Source: Opisthorchis felineus (Eukaryota > Platyhelminthes > Trematoda > Opisthorchiida > Opisthorchiidae). Taken from it: a stretch of 64,000 nucleotides of DNA. Under the pieces are notes generated by a model. That model saw only the letters and a program-made list of their open reading frames with translations, made no database searches and had not been told where the DNA came from. The stretch's first letter is position 1; each line of letters begins with the position of its first letter. This document shows, piece after piece, positions 46,401-57,388 of this stretch. The stretch lies in NCBI GenBank assembly GCA_004794785.1, contig SJOL01008356.1, forward strand, positions 159,853 to 223,852, given 5' to 3'. A program made the translations under genes and the position numbers.

Positions 46401-48828
46401 TTCGGTTAAATGGTTGGAGCTCATGCCCCAGGTATGAGCACCTTTACCACATTGTTTTTACTCTGCATCTCGATGAGCAGAAACCAATCCAGTTTGGACA
46501 ACGTATGTTGTGCATCTTTTACCCACCAGGTGCAAAGATTGCTGATTACATATATGGTATTTAATTACCAGTATGTACTCGTGGGACTATTGCTATCGAT
46601 GGTGATGACTGTGGTCAGCAAATTTTAATGGGGATTTCCCTTCTGCTGCCCACAGTCTTGCGCAACCTAATATGCCCCTGGCGAATATGCCAACCTCGAG
46701 GTTCTTTGGCGTGAAAGTTGTGGCTGAATTGAACCACAAACGGTTGAATTCATGAAGGTACTAAGGCCGTTCGTATACACTTGGGCTGCATTTGTACATC
46801 GTGTTCAGATTTCTCAGACCCCGGAAAGGCTGATTAACATTGGGCCAAGAAATCTTCGCGCACGTGGAGCCAGTGCGCAGTCTAGATGTCTGCAAGAACC
46901 GCACTGTAGCAGCAAGACCGGACTTAGACAACGACCGGCAGGATCATTTGATGCATACACGTCAAAAGATTGACCGACTCCAACACAGATGTCAATCGTT
47001 TCATATCCTTTCGTGGTCAAATTAGGTCAACCTCGTCTAAATGACGGAATTCGAGAGCCTAAGAATTCTAAAATATGGATTGCACAAACCTTAAAAGCGA
47101 TGCGAACATCACATGCTGAGTTCACGAGGGCGATGACTGCGACAGGCCTTTCTGTAACGGTTTATGAGTTAATGGTAAGTTCATCAAACGGTTAACAAGA
47201 CTAACGATATTCGTATGAAAGATCGGGAGTAATGCTACCAACAGTGCGGTTATGGTAATAAATAGCTCTTACATTTGGTTCTTTCGATGGAACAGGGCTT
47301 GGATGTATGTCCCTTCCACTGATTCCCCTACCGAGGAGTCTGAAATATTACATTATCTTGTACCCAGCTCTTTATATGCCCAGAATGGTGTTCATTGCCA
47401 CTAATTTGAAAATAGTCAATTTGGCAGCGTCCAGGGTGTTTTAGGCTTGTCAAACGCTCCGTAGCACGAAAGTCTCGAATCAACCTTTCGGTGTCAAGTC
47501 ATCTTGGTGAATTCCCTTTTGTCTAGTTCTGTTGTTTTCGGCCTTGAACAGTTGGATAAAAACGGTGTGTGTTGATGATTTCCTTATATCTCCGGGTCTA
47601 TCAATCCGTGTACATTGTGAGCGCAGACGAATGTGTTACGTAGCAACCGAAACATTAAGACGAAGCTTGACCTTTTATTCTACCACTGCCCAACGGGACG
47701 TAACACAACGTCCAATACATTCGATTTTGTCTGGGATGCATGTAGTGTGAATAGTCTCAGGTTAAAACAAAGTCTTTCTCCATTTTCTTAAAATACCAAT
47801 TGCTTTTTTTCAATTACAGTGCTGTCAAAACCTCTTCAGGAGAAAGAAGTTGGGTGACCTTCATACTTTTAGTCCCAGATGAAGCCAACGAGACGCCCGG
47901 TTCATTTGCGAAATGTCCCCCGATGCTAGGTTGCATGGGGCATCAACCAATTTGACAGATGTACTGCGTGTGATTTATGTAGATTCAAGCCAAATGAGCC
48001 GGCAACTTTTTGTTTTGTTTTTGGAGGTCGTGATCTTCACACGCCTGTGCTTGTTCTCCAACAATCTGATGGAGGTGAAGGTCGTTGTTAGAGGGCAGCA
48101 GTTATGCCACTGGACGCAGATTAGCAGCTACACGAACTGATAAATCCGACCACTTGTAACATGATATGCACTACCACAGTATTTTGCCCATATCCGTCCT
48201 ATTGACTTCTCCCGAGACTGACATGGCGACAACCTAGGCAGTTGAGTGTAGCCACCATAATCTCCTAGCGCTCGATGAATTTAGCTTGCCTGCAGTTGTA
48301 GCAATACGGTTGAGGTGTTTGATTGAAGTCTACCTCGCCACACTTGTCCTAGTTGTTTTGGTGTTTCTGCACCCTATCACTCACTCACTCACACTCAGCA
48401 GAGCTCGGCCTGACCTACTTCACTGGCTTGTTTGACTGGTTACTTGCCAATTCCCACCAACTGTACCCAATAAAGTTACACCAACATGTTCAAGCATGCG
48501 AACCGCCGGGCGACTACCATTTTCAGGGGGAAACAAAGCTGGCATCCATCGCATGACTGTCTCCAATAGCATTTCGTGGGTTAAGTAGTTAGTAGTTCTC
48601 GCCCCATTCTTACCTTCAAGTGCAAAGTGGTAGAATAGTTGTCTTTTTCTCCAAGATTTATCAAGTACTCAAATATTTTCTATCAGTCCATATTACTTCC
48701 CATACCGAATTCATCCTAATGGCATTATCTTTTCAGGTAAGCCGTGTACCCGAATGACTAGCACCTAAACACAGACTAAAAAGCCGTGCAATATTTGCGA
48801 ACTCCACGCATTTACAACTGGGGCTGGT
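43476..48828. other. Long non-coding stretch
   Basis: About 5.3 kb without a supported gene. A short 7-bp direct repeat (GTACGGT x3) lies at about 43846-43866. The 132-aa minus ORF at 45016-45414 has an acidic run caused by a CAT-rich patch and no domain. ORFs at 44339-44611, 46752-47195 and 47532-48140 are unremarkable. Confidence 0.45.
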
Positions 48829-48940
48829 GTTAACGGGAGGCTCATTTGAATCCCGGATGAATCGCTCAATTAGAGCGCTCTTCTTATGATTGTCGAAAGG
48901 TTTTTCAGCAAGTGAATGAATAGTGTATTGGGTCATGCAA
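48829..48940. repeat. Hammerhead repeat family, small inverted pair (copy 9a)
   Basis: A minus-oriented piece (48829-48875: GTTAACGGGAGGCTCATTTG, AATCCCGGATGAATCGCTC) is followed by a plus-oriented piece (about 48885-48940: TTGTCGAAAGGTTTTTCAGC, AATAGTGTATTGGG). It is decayed, with no catalytic core, but the same inverted architecture. Confidence 0.5.
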
Positions 48941-49007
48941 ACAAAGGACTGTATTCACTCATATTTTGAGCAAACAATCATATGGCTGTTGACAGATCAC
49001 AGTACAC

Positions 49008-49131
49008 ATGATGTTACTGAAAACGAATACGTAGTCTACTACCTCTCTGTGCCTTTTTGAGGCTCATCAAGTAGGCGAACTTCCTGAATTTCCATCACAC
49101 TTATGTTATGCTTCAACATCAAATTCTACGC
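49008..49131 (-). repeat. Hammerhead repeat family, copy 9b (minus, decayed)
   Basis: GATGTTACTGAAAACG is followed by TTGAGGCTCATCAAGTAGGC, GAACTTCCTGAATTTCCATC and ACACTTATGTTATGCTTC. The box reads CTTGATGA-like and GAAA is lost. Confidence 0.65.
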
Positions 49132-49164
49132 AGCTCACGCGGCACTACGCAGCGCTCATTTTAA

Positions 49165-49492
49165 AATCATGATGTTTTTACGAGGGAGTCAGCAGGGACT
49201 CATTTGGGTCTCTCACTAATGCCAGCTTAATTTGCAAATGAGTGCATTTCGCCAATTGTGTGCAACTCGGAGTTCAAGTAGAATATAAGGCTGACGGCAA
49301 ATGGGGAACTGTGCCTACCTGGTGAGCCTTAAGAAGGGCGAAGCCGGTGGTAGGCTGTCGAAGTGATTTCAGCAACCTTGTGAGTAGTGCTCCTTCACGA
49401 AATATATTGCGATATCCCGAACATCGTACAAGCTGAAAAATAAGGCGGTCTTCGTACAACTCATCCAGTTGATGGATATCGTAAACGAAAGA
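49165..49492 (+). repeat. Hammerhead repeat family, copy 9c (plus, more than one unit)
   Basis: Nearly a full unit followed by part of the next. It has AATTTGCAAATGAGTGCATT, GTTCAAGTAGAATATAAGGC, CCTACCTGGTGAGCCTTAAG, AAGGGCGAAGCCGGTGGTAG, GCTGTCGAAGTGATTTCAGC, then into ATTGCGATATCCCGAACATC. The boxes are mutated (CTGGTGA, GAAG). Read-through into a second unit again indicates tandem ancestry. Confidence 0.8.
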
Positions 49493-52400
49493 TCAGTCTG
49501 TCGTTGGTTTATTCACTAAGCTGGGCAAGTTGGTCGCAAATATTTCACCAGTGATCGAGGTAACATCATCAGTGCTTTGTTAGGGAGCAAGTGGAGGGCA
49601 GCGATGGGTTGGTGGTTGTGCGCTGAGTAGTGTTGCGTGTATGCTTATATACGTGCTGCTATTCGGGGCCGATCTTTGATCACGATTAGTTTTTAGGTCA
49701 GGTGGTTCCAGTGATTGCTCTGTTATTCTGTGTCCCAATGACTCGATGGCCACAGGAACTTTGAGGTTGGTCTTCCCTGCTCTCGTACTCTGGTCGATGC
49801 TTGTGACCTTTTTTGATCTGACTTCAAGGAGTTTCTTGTTTTTGGCTTGTCAATCTGATATTCAGCTCTCCCTGAGTATTGCGGTAGAGATATTCGTCCA
49901 TTTGTGGTTTATCTGGGGTTCAGTCAAGCCGTTAGTTTGCAAAATAGTGTGCTTCACCAGCTGTAATGTTTCTTTAGTCCCACGGATAATCCACGTCATC
50001 ATTTGTCTGTCATAATAGGGCATCACAAGGAACATGGCTTCACACAGAGCGCAGCATTTCTATGATCAATGTGGTTGGATCACAAATACACCTTCGACCA
50101 TTGAAATCGATATGAAGCCAAACAAAAAACGAAGAAAATTTTACTCTGCGTACGTTGTTTTCAGGACTCATTGTGCCGAGAGCAAGACCAAACATATTGA
50201 TGTATACGTCACTCAGTTTTTCATGCATTCTCACAATACTTCAAGTTAACCTTTTTGTAATACTCAACGGAAAGGCGTTCCAGGAAGGTAGAAAGTATTG
50301 CATGTACGATGCAGAACCTCTATCCACTTCCGGATTACTACTGATTACTGTGGACAGCAAATGCATCAGACTTGCCTTCATTCCTACTGAGGGGTTTGTC
50401 CATTGATGAGCGGTGTAGCAGTTGACAGAGAGTTCTTTTTCGATAGGTTTTCGCGCGCAGCAATGTACAGTAACTAAACAAAAAGCTGCCCACGGCTCAA
50501 CGACTGTTGTTATTTTAAACCTATCCCACCTTTTGCCCAGTAACCCACACAGAAATAACCGGCAGTTGAAGTCTGTTTTTTTGTGTTTGGATGCCTGTCG
50601 ATAGACAACTTATGCAAATGAGGAACCCAGCAGAAACACAAACAAGCAAACTGGAGCAGCATCCACGATTTGGCTATCAGTTGGCCTCGAAGCTGAAGTG
50701 TTTAGTTGCCGTGACAACTGGTGGTAACTCTGCAAGTGGGTTTCGACGAGATGAAATGCAGTTTGTCGACTCGTCTACCAGTCATCGCAGGGTTGGTGGA
50801 GGCGTTCTCACACAGTTACATTGATCCCTAACCTGGCCCTTTCCCAACCAACGAAGAATGATTCATTCCTTCATGTACCAACAATCGCGTTGAGGTTTCA
50901 GACAAACTCCAGTATTCTGGTGAACATTTCTAAGCAGGGAGCTAGGATGGGAGCTGCTCAAGAATTATTACAATCTACTCAGAAACACTTGGCAGGTTCC
51001 CCGAACATGTAAAATCAGGCCCATAAAAAAGCTCACTACTGTTTGTGAACTATGGATTATGATAGATACCAGTTTACACCTGGACAGCAAACAGTCTAAA
51101 TGCCACTCAAACAAAAATCGTCCGAACAGATGGGAGCAACTGGTCCTAATTGAGGACAATGTTGGCCGAAATTACAAGGAAATATCCATACACACGCAAT
51201 AGGATGATGAAACAGTCAACTTGATGCAATAGGACTTTGTGTCAGAAGTAACCTGGTTTTGGCTCATTGTGGAAGCTGGTAAAATTCCTTGGAAGCCGGC
51301 GGGAAGACAACAACGGTTGACTCAGAATCCGGCAGGCGACAGAGTTGCCCAGGCTTGTTTTCGCAGTTCATGTTTGTATTCGGCTGTGTGCCAACACACG
51401 GACGCAGTTCGATCTGAATTTAGCAATGTTTCAAGGACCAGGACGACGCGGACTATGTTGTCTTGAGTAAGAACCCATTAGGACAGTAGACTGACCCTAA
51501 ATCTATCAGTCAATATACACTACATTTTTGTCTAAAGGGTGTGCGGACAAGGACAATTTCTGACACAGCCCCAGTTGTTCTCAATAGTGAATTTACATAT
51601 TCACCCACACTCGACTCAGAATCCTATCAAGTAATCCGGTCAAAAAAAAAACAGTAAGGAGTAACCCAGGATATAACCTTTTACTTGGGAGCGGCGTATC
51701 GGCCCATAGCCGAGTCAGAACGCTGTTGTAGTTGGTCTAGGATATTTGGCTCTTTCCTGAGAGATCTCACTTGAAGGGGGGTAGTGCAATCTTAGTTCGA
51801 GTAGCCGAATCGACTTGGGGATTTTTGGTTTCTAATGATGGCGTTCAGTCATAATAAGCTCGAAATTGAGGGAAATATATGAGAGGAACATCGGGGACTA
51901 GGTGGATGAGCCCACGACATGAGTTGAAGGACGAGGTCTGTGAAGCCTAAGCTCAACAATGGAACCGAGTGTTTCCGTGGCATTTCTATGCGCTTGGTCC
52001 ACATCAGTTGAGTCATTTGTCAGTTTCTAGTTAACTGCATGCTTCTTTGCAGTCGGGCACCGAGGGCCCAACATAGGAATCATCAGTGACGTGCTCATAT
52101 TCCGCTACGGATTTCTCGTTCTCTTAAATGACTTGCACACGTGCCGTGTTGCGGTCTGGAATGACATCCGAAAACATGAATTACATCATCCAGAAGACTT
52201 TCTGGCTATCTTCTGCTGTCCAGTTGTCTGACGAGGCGACACTACATTGCACTGAAGGTTACTTGAAGCTACGCTTAGATTGAAGCGGACTAATGTTGAA
52301 GTTGAGGCCTGGGTAGGGACTGGAGCTAACATACCGCATTCTTTTATAGAATTGCTCCAGTTACGACTGGATGCATGTAAGCTGTTCGTGATTACCGGCT

Positions 52401-52614
52401 CTGTACGTTGCGGGCTTTAAGCATTTTCACCAAAGTAATATTTTTTCACGCCCACCCACCTGCCATTTCGCTTAGAAACAGTAGTCCCGTCACATTTTAC
52501 CCAAAACTGTTATACTGTCTACCTCTATGTCACGGGACCAGACGGGCAGCCATTTTGGAGGCTGGTCGTACTATTTTTACGATGACCAAACAGAGCACGT
52601 ATCTTTTCATATAG
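49493..52614. other. Long non-coding stretch
   Basis: About 3.1 kb with no recognised gene or repeat. Many short plus-strand ORFs (60-89 aa) lie between 49746 and 51466 without shared domains. Confidence 0.45.
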
Positions 52615-52735
52615 GAGACTACTCGCAAGGTTGCTGAAAACTCTTCGACAGCCCACGACCGGTTTCGTCCTACTTGGGGCTCATCAGGTAGGCGCAGTCC
52701 CCGAGTTTCCATCAACCTTATGTTCTACGTATCTG
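52615..52735 (-). repeat. Hammerhead repeat family, copy 10 (minus, best preserved)
   Basis: A clean ribozyme-bearing segment bounded by unrelated sequence on both sides. Both stem I arms, all catalytic boxes and the cleavage triplet are present. The remainder of the unit (the A/B-box region) is absent. Confidence 0.85.
52625..52722 (-). ncRNA. Hammerhead ribozyme, best-preserved copy in the window
   Basis: Read on the minus strand: stem I arm (52703-52722), internal loop, CTGATGA (52681-52687), stem II/loop GCCCCAAGTAGGAC, GAAA (52663-52666), 13 nt CCGGTCGTGGGCT, GTC (52647-52649), then the second stem I arm (52625-52643). The core from CTGATGAG to GAAAC differs from the schistosome Sm-alpha hammerhead, as I remember it, at only two or three positions. 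The 13-nt spacing to GUC is identical. One stem II pair is a C-A mismatch and stem III pairs poorly, so activity is uncertain. The predicted cleavage is 3' of the C at minus position 52647. Confidence 0.7.
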
Positions 52736-52974
52736 TTCCGTAATGCCACCGCGAACCAGAATGACGCCAGTAGAAACACACTAACATTCATGCCGCTAGG
52801 ACAATTCGAGTGAGGTCAAACCTGCGTTGTTAGTGTCTCCTCATTGTTCAGTGCTGAAATACACTTTCCGCAGATATGCAAGTACACTTGTTGCTGTTGT
52901 GAACAAAGATCATTAGGATATCGATCTAGATGCAAAGTGATCTGCCTTCTAGCTTCACAGTATGTGCGTCATCG
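52736..52974. other. Non-coding spacer
   Basis: No feature recognised between the hammerhead copy and repeat R3 copy B. Confidence 0.4.
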
Positions 52975-53305
52975 CATGCCCCGGTAAGCATGCGCTTTCT
53001 TGTTTTGTTCTGCCTGGTGAGCATTCTTGAGCCATGACCGACGTTTGAGTACTATTCAGCCTCACTGAATTAGTGCAGGTCGATCGGTGCGAGTATATTG
53101 CAATTTCTAGGCTTTTTATCTCACTGGTCCCCATATTGACACCCGACGGTCATGTGCACATCACGTCCGAGAAGAAAACATCTGAACCTTATCCTAGTGG
53201 TTTGCGAACCTGTCAGCAGACCATGCGGAGTTGCAGCGTGATGAAGTTTCCTGCCCTTAAATTTAATTTTCTTAATCTTGAAGCTATAATTCCTACAGTG
53301 AAGTT
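52975..53305. repeat. Dispersed repeat family R3, copy B
   Basis: Diverged, colinear second copy of 9041-9370, same orientation. Landmarks GCTTTCTTGTTTTGTTCTGC, GAGTACTATTCAGCCTCACT, GAAAACATCTGAACCTTATC, GTGGTTTGCGAACCTG and CTATAATTCCTACAGTGAA. Both strands carry short ORFs without domains. Confidence 0.6.
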
Positions 53306-53664
53306 GAATTGGTATAGTCAAGGCGTTTCGTGAATTTTTTTCAACTATGCTGAACGATCTGAACTTCGGCTTCGTGGGTCACAATTATCTGATTTCCTGT
53401 ATCATTTTCGCCTGAGGTTTTAGACGAGTACAGGGGAATCCGAAGCCTCACAACTGTGTTGTTATCTAGGGATCCACTTCATCAATACTTTCTTAGCGTT
53501 GACTCAAACAACTGGAACATACATAGTTTGACACGAATTTGAAGACAAATCTCACTTTCAGACGCAATTCAAAACATAATGTAGGTCCATTAGCTATATT
53601 CCGTTCAGTGGACATGGACACCTTCGCCTGTTCGGACCCGATAATTCAGGTGCGTCCAGCATGA
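53306..53664. other. Non-coding stretch
   Basis: No gene recognised. Confidence 0.4.
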
Positions 53665-53765
53665 GCCGGTGGAATATTGGTAACACTATCACCTCGTACG
53701 TTGGCATTACGGAGTTCAAATCCTGGCTTGCCCAAGGAATCCACTACTGATAGCTCTAATAAGAG
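53665..53765 (+). mobile_element. tRNA-like SINE head (different family), possible
   Basis: ATTGGTAACACTATCACCTCG (A-box-like), then GTTGGCATTACGGAGTTCAA with B box GAGTTCAAATCCTGG. The order and spacing resemble a tRNA from D-arm to T-arm, but acceptor-stem halves do not pair, so it is more likely a SINE head or tRNA relic. No tail or target-site duplication was identified. Confidence 0.35.
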
Positions 53766-54669
53766 CCAAACTCGAGTTCGGTGCTTCTCTCCTATGGTGT
53801 GGACTCACCAGAATAATTGCACCAAGATGGGAGAAGGACGCTTCAGACGAGGGTGATGTGAACGTGAATTTTAAAAATCCCGAAACCACCTACAACTGTG
53901 AGTGCACAGTATATGCCAGACGGGCCGCATTTTCAGAGTTGGGCGTTGAAACTGGACTGTCAAATAGGAGTTTGCCTTAAAAATTCCGGTAGACGCAAAT
54001 CCTAACTAGCAGAAACGATCCTGGAAACACGAAACCAGGCGTGGGCTCTACTATGGTCTCGGAGTTTGCATAAACCATGAGAACACCAAATGCCACAATG
54101 GTCCATGTGGCGAATACTGAGAACGAATGGGGTCAGTTCATTTAAAGAGAATGGTATTCAGGAGCCCAACATAATTGAGTTGGTCATGTTGTGGGCACAG
54201 AACGGAAATTTGGTAGAAGCCTTCCACATATCGCAGCGTGGTACTGCATCGTATTCGTACAGTTTGACACGAAAGAAACTACTGTCAGCCTTGTCCTGTA
54301 TGTCCGTCAATAACGCAATAGTTCAGGCAAGATGTCCATGTCCATTCGTATAACATATCAATGGAGTTTTCACGCTTGTGTTCTGTAGTCAAGTATCTTG
54401 TGTTCAAGTTAAGTGGAGCGATATCATGTGGAGCACCTGCCCATAATGCTTGATGTGAGTAATTGCTTCAATGTGCCATTGATAGACCGACCGGGTGGCC
54501 GTGACAGGGACAGTGGAACAGCCGTCAAGATTTCCTGCTTTTCTCCATCGAATTCGGTCCTTTTTCTGCCTTCCCAGGGAGGAAGCATAGTTGGATAAAT
54601 TGCCTAAGAATACTGAGAAACCGAAGAGGTGAATGTTTTCGCACTTCGAAACAAGCGCTCACGAAATCA
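53766..54669. other. Non-coding stretch
   Basis: No gene recognised; a plus ORF at 54090-54353 (87 aa) shows no domain. Confidence 0.45.
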
Positions 54670-54725
54670 TAGATGTCGAAGAGTTTTCAGCAACCTTATG
54701 AGCAGTGTATTACGTCATAGCGGTC
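54670..54725 (+). repeat. Hammerhead repeat family, fragment 11 (plus)
   Basis: Only the segment downstream of the cleavage site remains: TAGATGTCGAAGAGTTTTCA, GCAACCTTATGAGCAGTGTA. The GTC triplet is present but the catalytic core is not. Confidence 0.7.
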
Positions 54726-56781
54726 CACTTTACAAATAAATCTGGCGTGAAAACAGGATTTTGGAAGAGGGTCAAAATTTCATTCACTGATTGCTTATGG
54801 AACAGATGGAAACCGAAGGGGTATGCTGCCTTAAATGTTCACGATGTCCACTCTCATCGTTGTGTTTCAAACACACTTTGCGAAAATTCTTTTTCTCTCC
54901 GAGACATTATGTTTTAATGATGTGTATTCATTGCAAAGGTGCGAAGTCTGGGGAGATTTCGGAATATTTTTTTTAGCCAGTTTACACAGCTTATACGTGT
55001 TGAGGGTACGAATGACCAAGCGTGAAAATTTGCGAGACATTAGTGCCCGGGAATGAAGAATCTGGGCGAGTTACTGTGTCCATGAGGAAACTGATGATTC
55101 TGACGCTTTCAGTGGATGAACTAAGGGTTTGACGGAAATAATCGGAGGTCCTATTTTTCGGCTTTATCTCCATCATCAATGAACGCAAAACATTTCTTGT
55201 ATTCGTGCCTTTGTTAAAAGAGTGACATAGGACCTTGAATGTTTCAGTCAACGTCTTACTCACATGGGGGGCAGTCAGAAGCCAGACAAAGTTCACCTTC
55301 TGTATAAAAAGGTCATGCGTTGTCCGCTTGAAGTCAACCTCCTGTGGCGTGAGGTGAATGGGGACGATCGATCAGCTGACAAACCATTGTCCGGCGAAAT
55401 CGCGGCTGACCGCAATGCACTTTTAGCTGTCCGATTGTCTACTGCCATCCTTCGTATGCTAAATTGGTATCAGTGGGTGACGAATGAAATGATGTAACAG
55501 CGTCCCCACCAGATTGGTGTTAGCAGGGGTTTGTGGACTTTTTTGTTTGCGCACGAACAGTACACCGAAACTATAAGGTGGAACTTAGCCATGGTAACGT
55601 ATTTCCACAAGTTACTCCAATGGCCTTCCTTAGAAGACTCCTCGTCTTATGATGGCGAGATGTGGGTAGTCCTGAAAAATCCATTCTATATGTTATTATT
55701 AACTACTTACATCTATATAACATAGTACTGAGAAAACATCTACACACAAGCGTTTTGCCAAGGTGAACGTAGGATACCAATCAAATAATGTTTGGCTGGT
55801 TGATCATTTATTCAAATCGAAGCGTTTCCTGGCCAACACAATGCTGCGCGAGTCCATTGACCATATGCGGCTGTTTGCGGGCGACCGCGCCTTATCTTCA
55901 GATGCCTAAGCGGAATCACAGCGATTGATTACGAGCTTCCGTTCAGCGACATCTCCTGTGTCATTTATCCTATTGCACCGAAAATTCCAGCTCAGATATC
56001 AAATATTCTACCAACTGGTTGTTATGTATCGTACCCACGAATTTCTGCTTTTTTGGCAGACCTGAAATTTGAGATTAAAATAATCGCCAGCACGGGGTTC
56101 GATTTCCTTGGTATACAGCAATCATTACTTGCACGCAGACACCGACTGGCTGTATCCCGCTGTTGTGATGTCTTCTGTACTGTATAGCGAATGAATTATG
56201 TTCCAAGTCTAATGCTGTGTAGGTGGAGACTGGACAAAGTATCGTCGCAATCCAGATTCATTTCACAGGCTATAGATTGCGGACTCCTTGGCTATGGTAA
56301 CACAACTTCAAGATAACAGCTGTGTAGTAACTTTCTCTTGATAACACCTAAAACGCCGTAAACCATTGTCCAGGATCATCTGCCTGTCAATAAGGGATTC
56401 TGGAAGTGTCCCTCAAAGAGCCATTAAATGGTGGAAAATGACTTCACAGAGCTCCCGCATTTCATCGATGGTACTGAAAAAAGTCGGCGCCCAGATACTG
56501 GCATATGCATCGAGGTTATTTTGCCCAAAAGGTTCTTTTCCTCTATTATTTTGGCTCTGTCAGCTCTGGACTGTATGTACCTAAGCCAATAGATATACTG
56601 ACTAGTGTCGTTCCCAACGTTTTTGTCGGCCAAAATTGTACAACTGTGCATTTTCCCCTTGTCTGACACCTCTCTGAGTGAAAAGACTGTCCAGCTTACC
56701 TCCACTAGGCAAGTCTAAGGCGAATGATTCTTAATCAGTCCGAATTACGAACGTCTTTGTAACAGAGGAAATTCGTCTGAG
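54726..56781. other. Long non-coding stretch
   Basis: About 2 kb without a recognised gene. Several overlapping 60-100 aa ORFs on both strands near 54700-55500 have no domains. A GGGGTTCGATTTCC string near 56095 is B-box-like but isolated. Confidence 0.45.
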
Positions 56782-56975
56782 GTATTAAAATAAAGATAAT
56801 AATAATCCTTCAGCTGTAGCACTCTTTCGGTGCCTAACCGAAGGGAACACGAGGGTTGTCAGGGTGCTCAAGTGAAGACAGAGGAAGTCAAGATGCTCAA
56901 GGTTGGGTTCGAACCAAGAACCTTTCCTCTAGTAATTTCGCACCTTAATCACTGAGCTATCTCGAGATCGAAAAA
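56782..56975 (-). mobile_element. tRNA-derived SINE (copy 3, minus strand)
   Basis: On the minus strand: tRNA-like head with A box TAGCTCAGTGATTAAG (56944-56959) and B box TTGGTTCGAACCC (about 56904-56916). The family body follows: CCTCGTGTTCCCTTCGGTTAG, GCACCGAAAGAGTGCTACAG and CTGAAGG. A decayed (ATT)n tail lies at 56782-56806. It belongs to the same family as 6585-6836 and 34811-34992. No clear target-site duplication was found. Confidence 0.85.
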
Positions 56976-57253
56976 GATGTTCGCCTTTATGAAATCCTCA
57001 CTGGAGCACTCTATATTCTTTTAACAGAAAAACTTCAGACCTGTAGTGATTGATGGATATGTATTTAGTTATATGGAAAGAATTAACGAAATAAGAATAT
57101 ACTTTGAACATATTGGATTCTCACAGGGAGACATTGGGATAAATAATGTTCCTCAACATTTAGATTATATTGTTTATAAAAAAATGCGTTTTCAGGTGAA
57201 TTTTTGAGCGGAAGATTTTCAGCTTAGCTTTCGAAAAGCATTTTTTATCTTAA
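56976..57253. other. Non-coding spacer
   Basis: AT-rich, no gene recognised. Confidence 0.4.
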
Positions 57254-57296
57254 ACGTAATACACTACTCATAAGGTTGCTGAAAATTCTCCGACTT
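57254..57296 (-). repeat. Hammerhead repeat family, copy 12a (minus)
   Basis: ATACACTACTCATAAGGTTG then CTGAAAATTCTCCGACTTA: the stem I arm up to the cleavage triplet, cut off there and joined to copy 12b in opposite orientation. Confidence 0.75.
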
Positions 57297-57388
57297 AAAG
57301 ACATCAGAAACGAGAGATTCAGCTGGGTTCCAGGTGTGTGTCTCTCGAAAACGCAAATTTGTTTGCAACTGAGTGTATTTTGCATTAT
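57297..57388 (+). repeat. Hammerhead repeat family, copy 12b (inverted arm)
   Basis: Starts AGACATCAGAAACGAGAGAT, within a few bases of the start seen for copies 1b, 3c and 5b. It continues with TCAGCTGGGTTCCAGG (B-box-like) to AAATTTGTTTGCAACTGAGT. Ends before the ribozyme. Confidence 0.8.
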
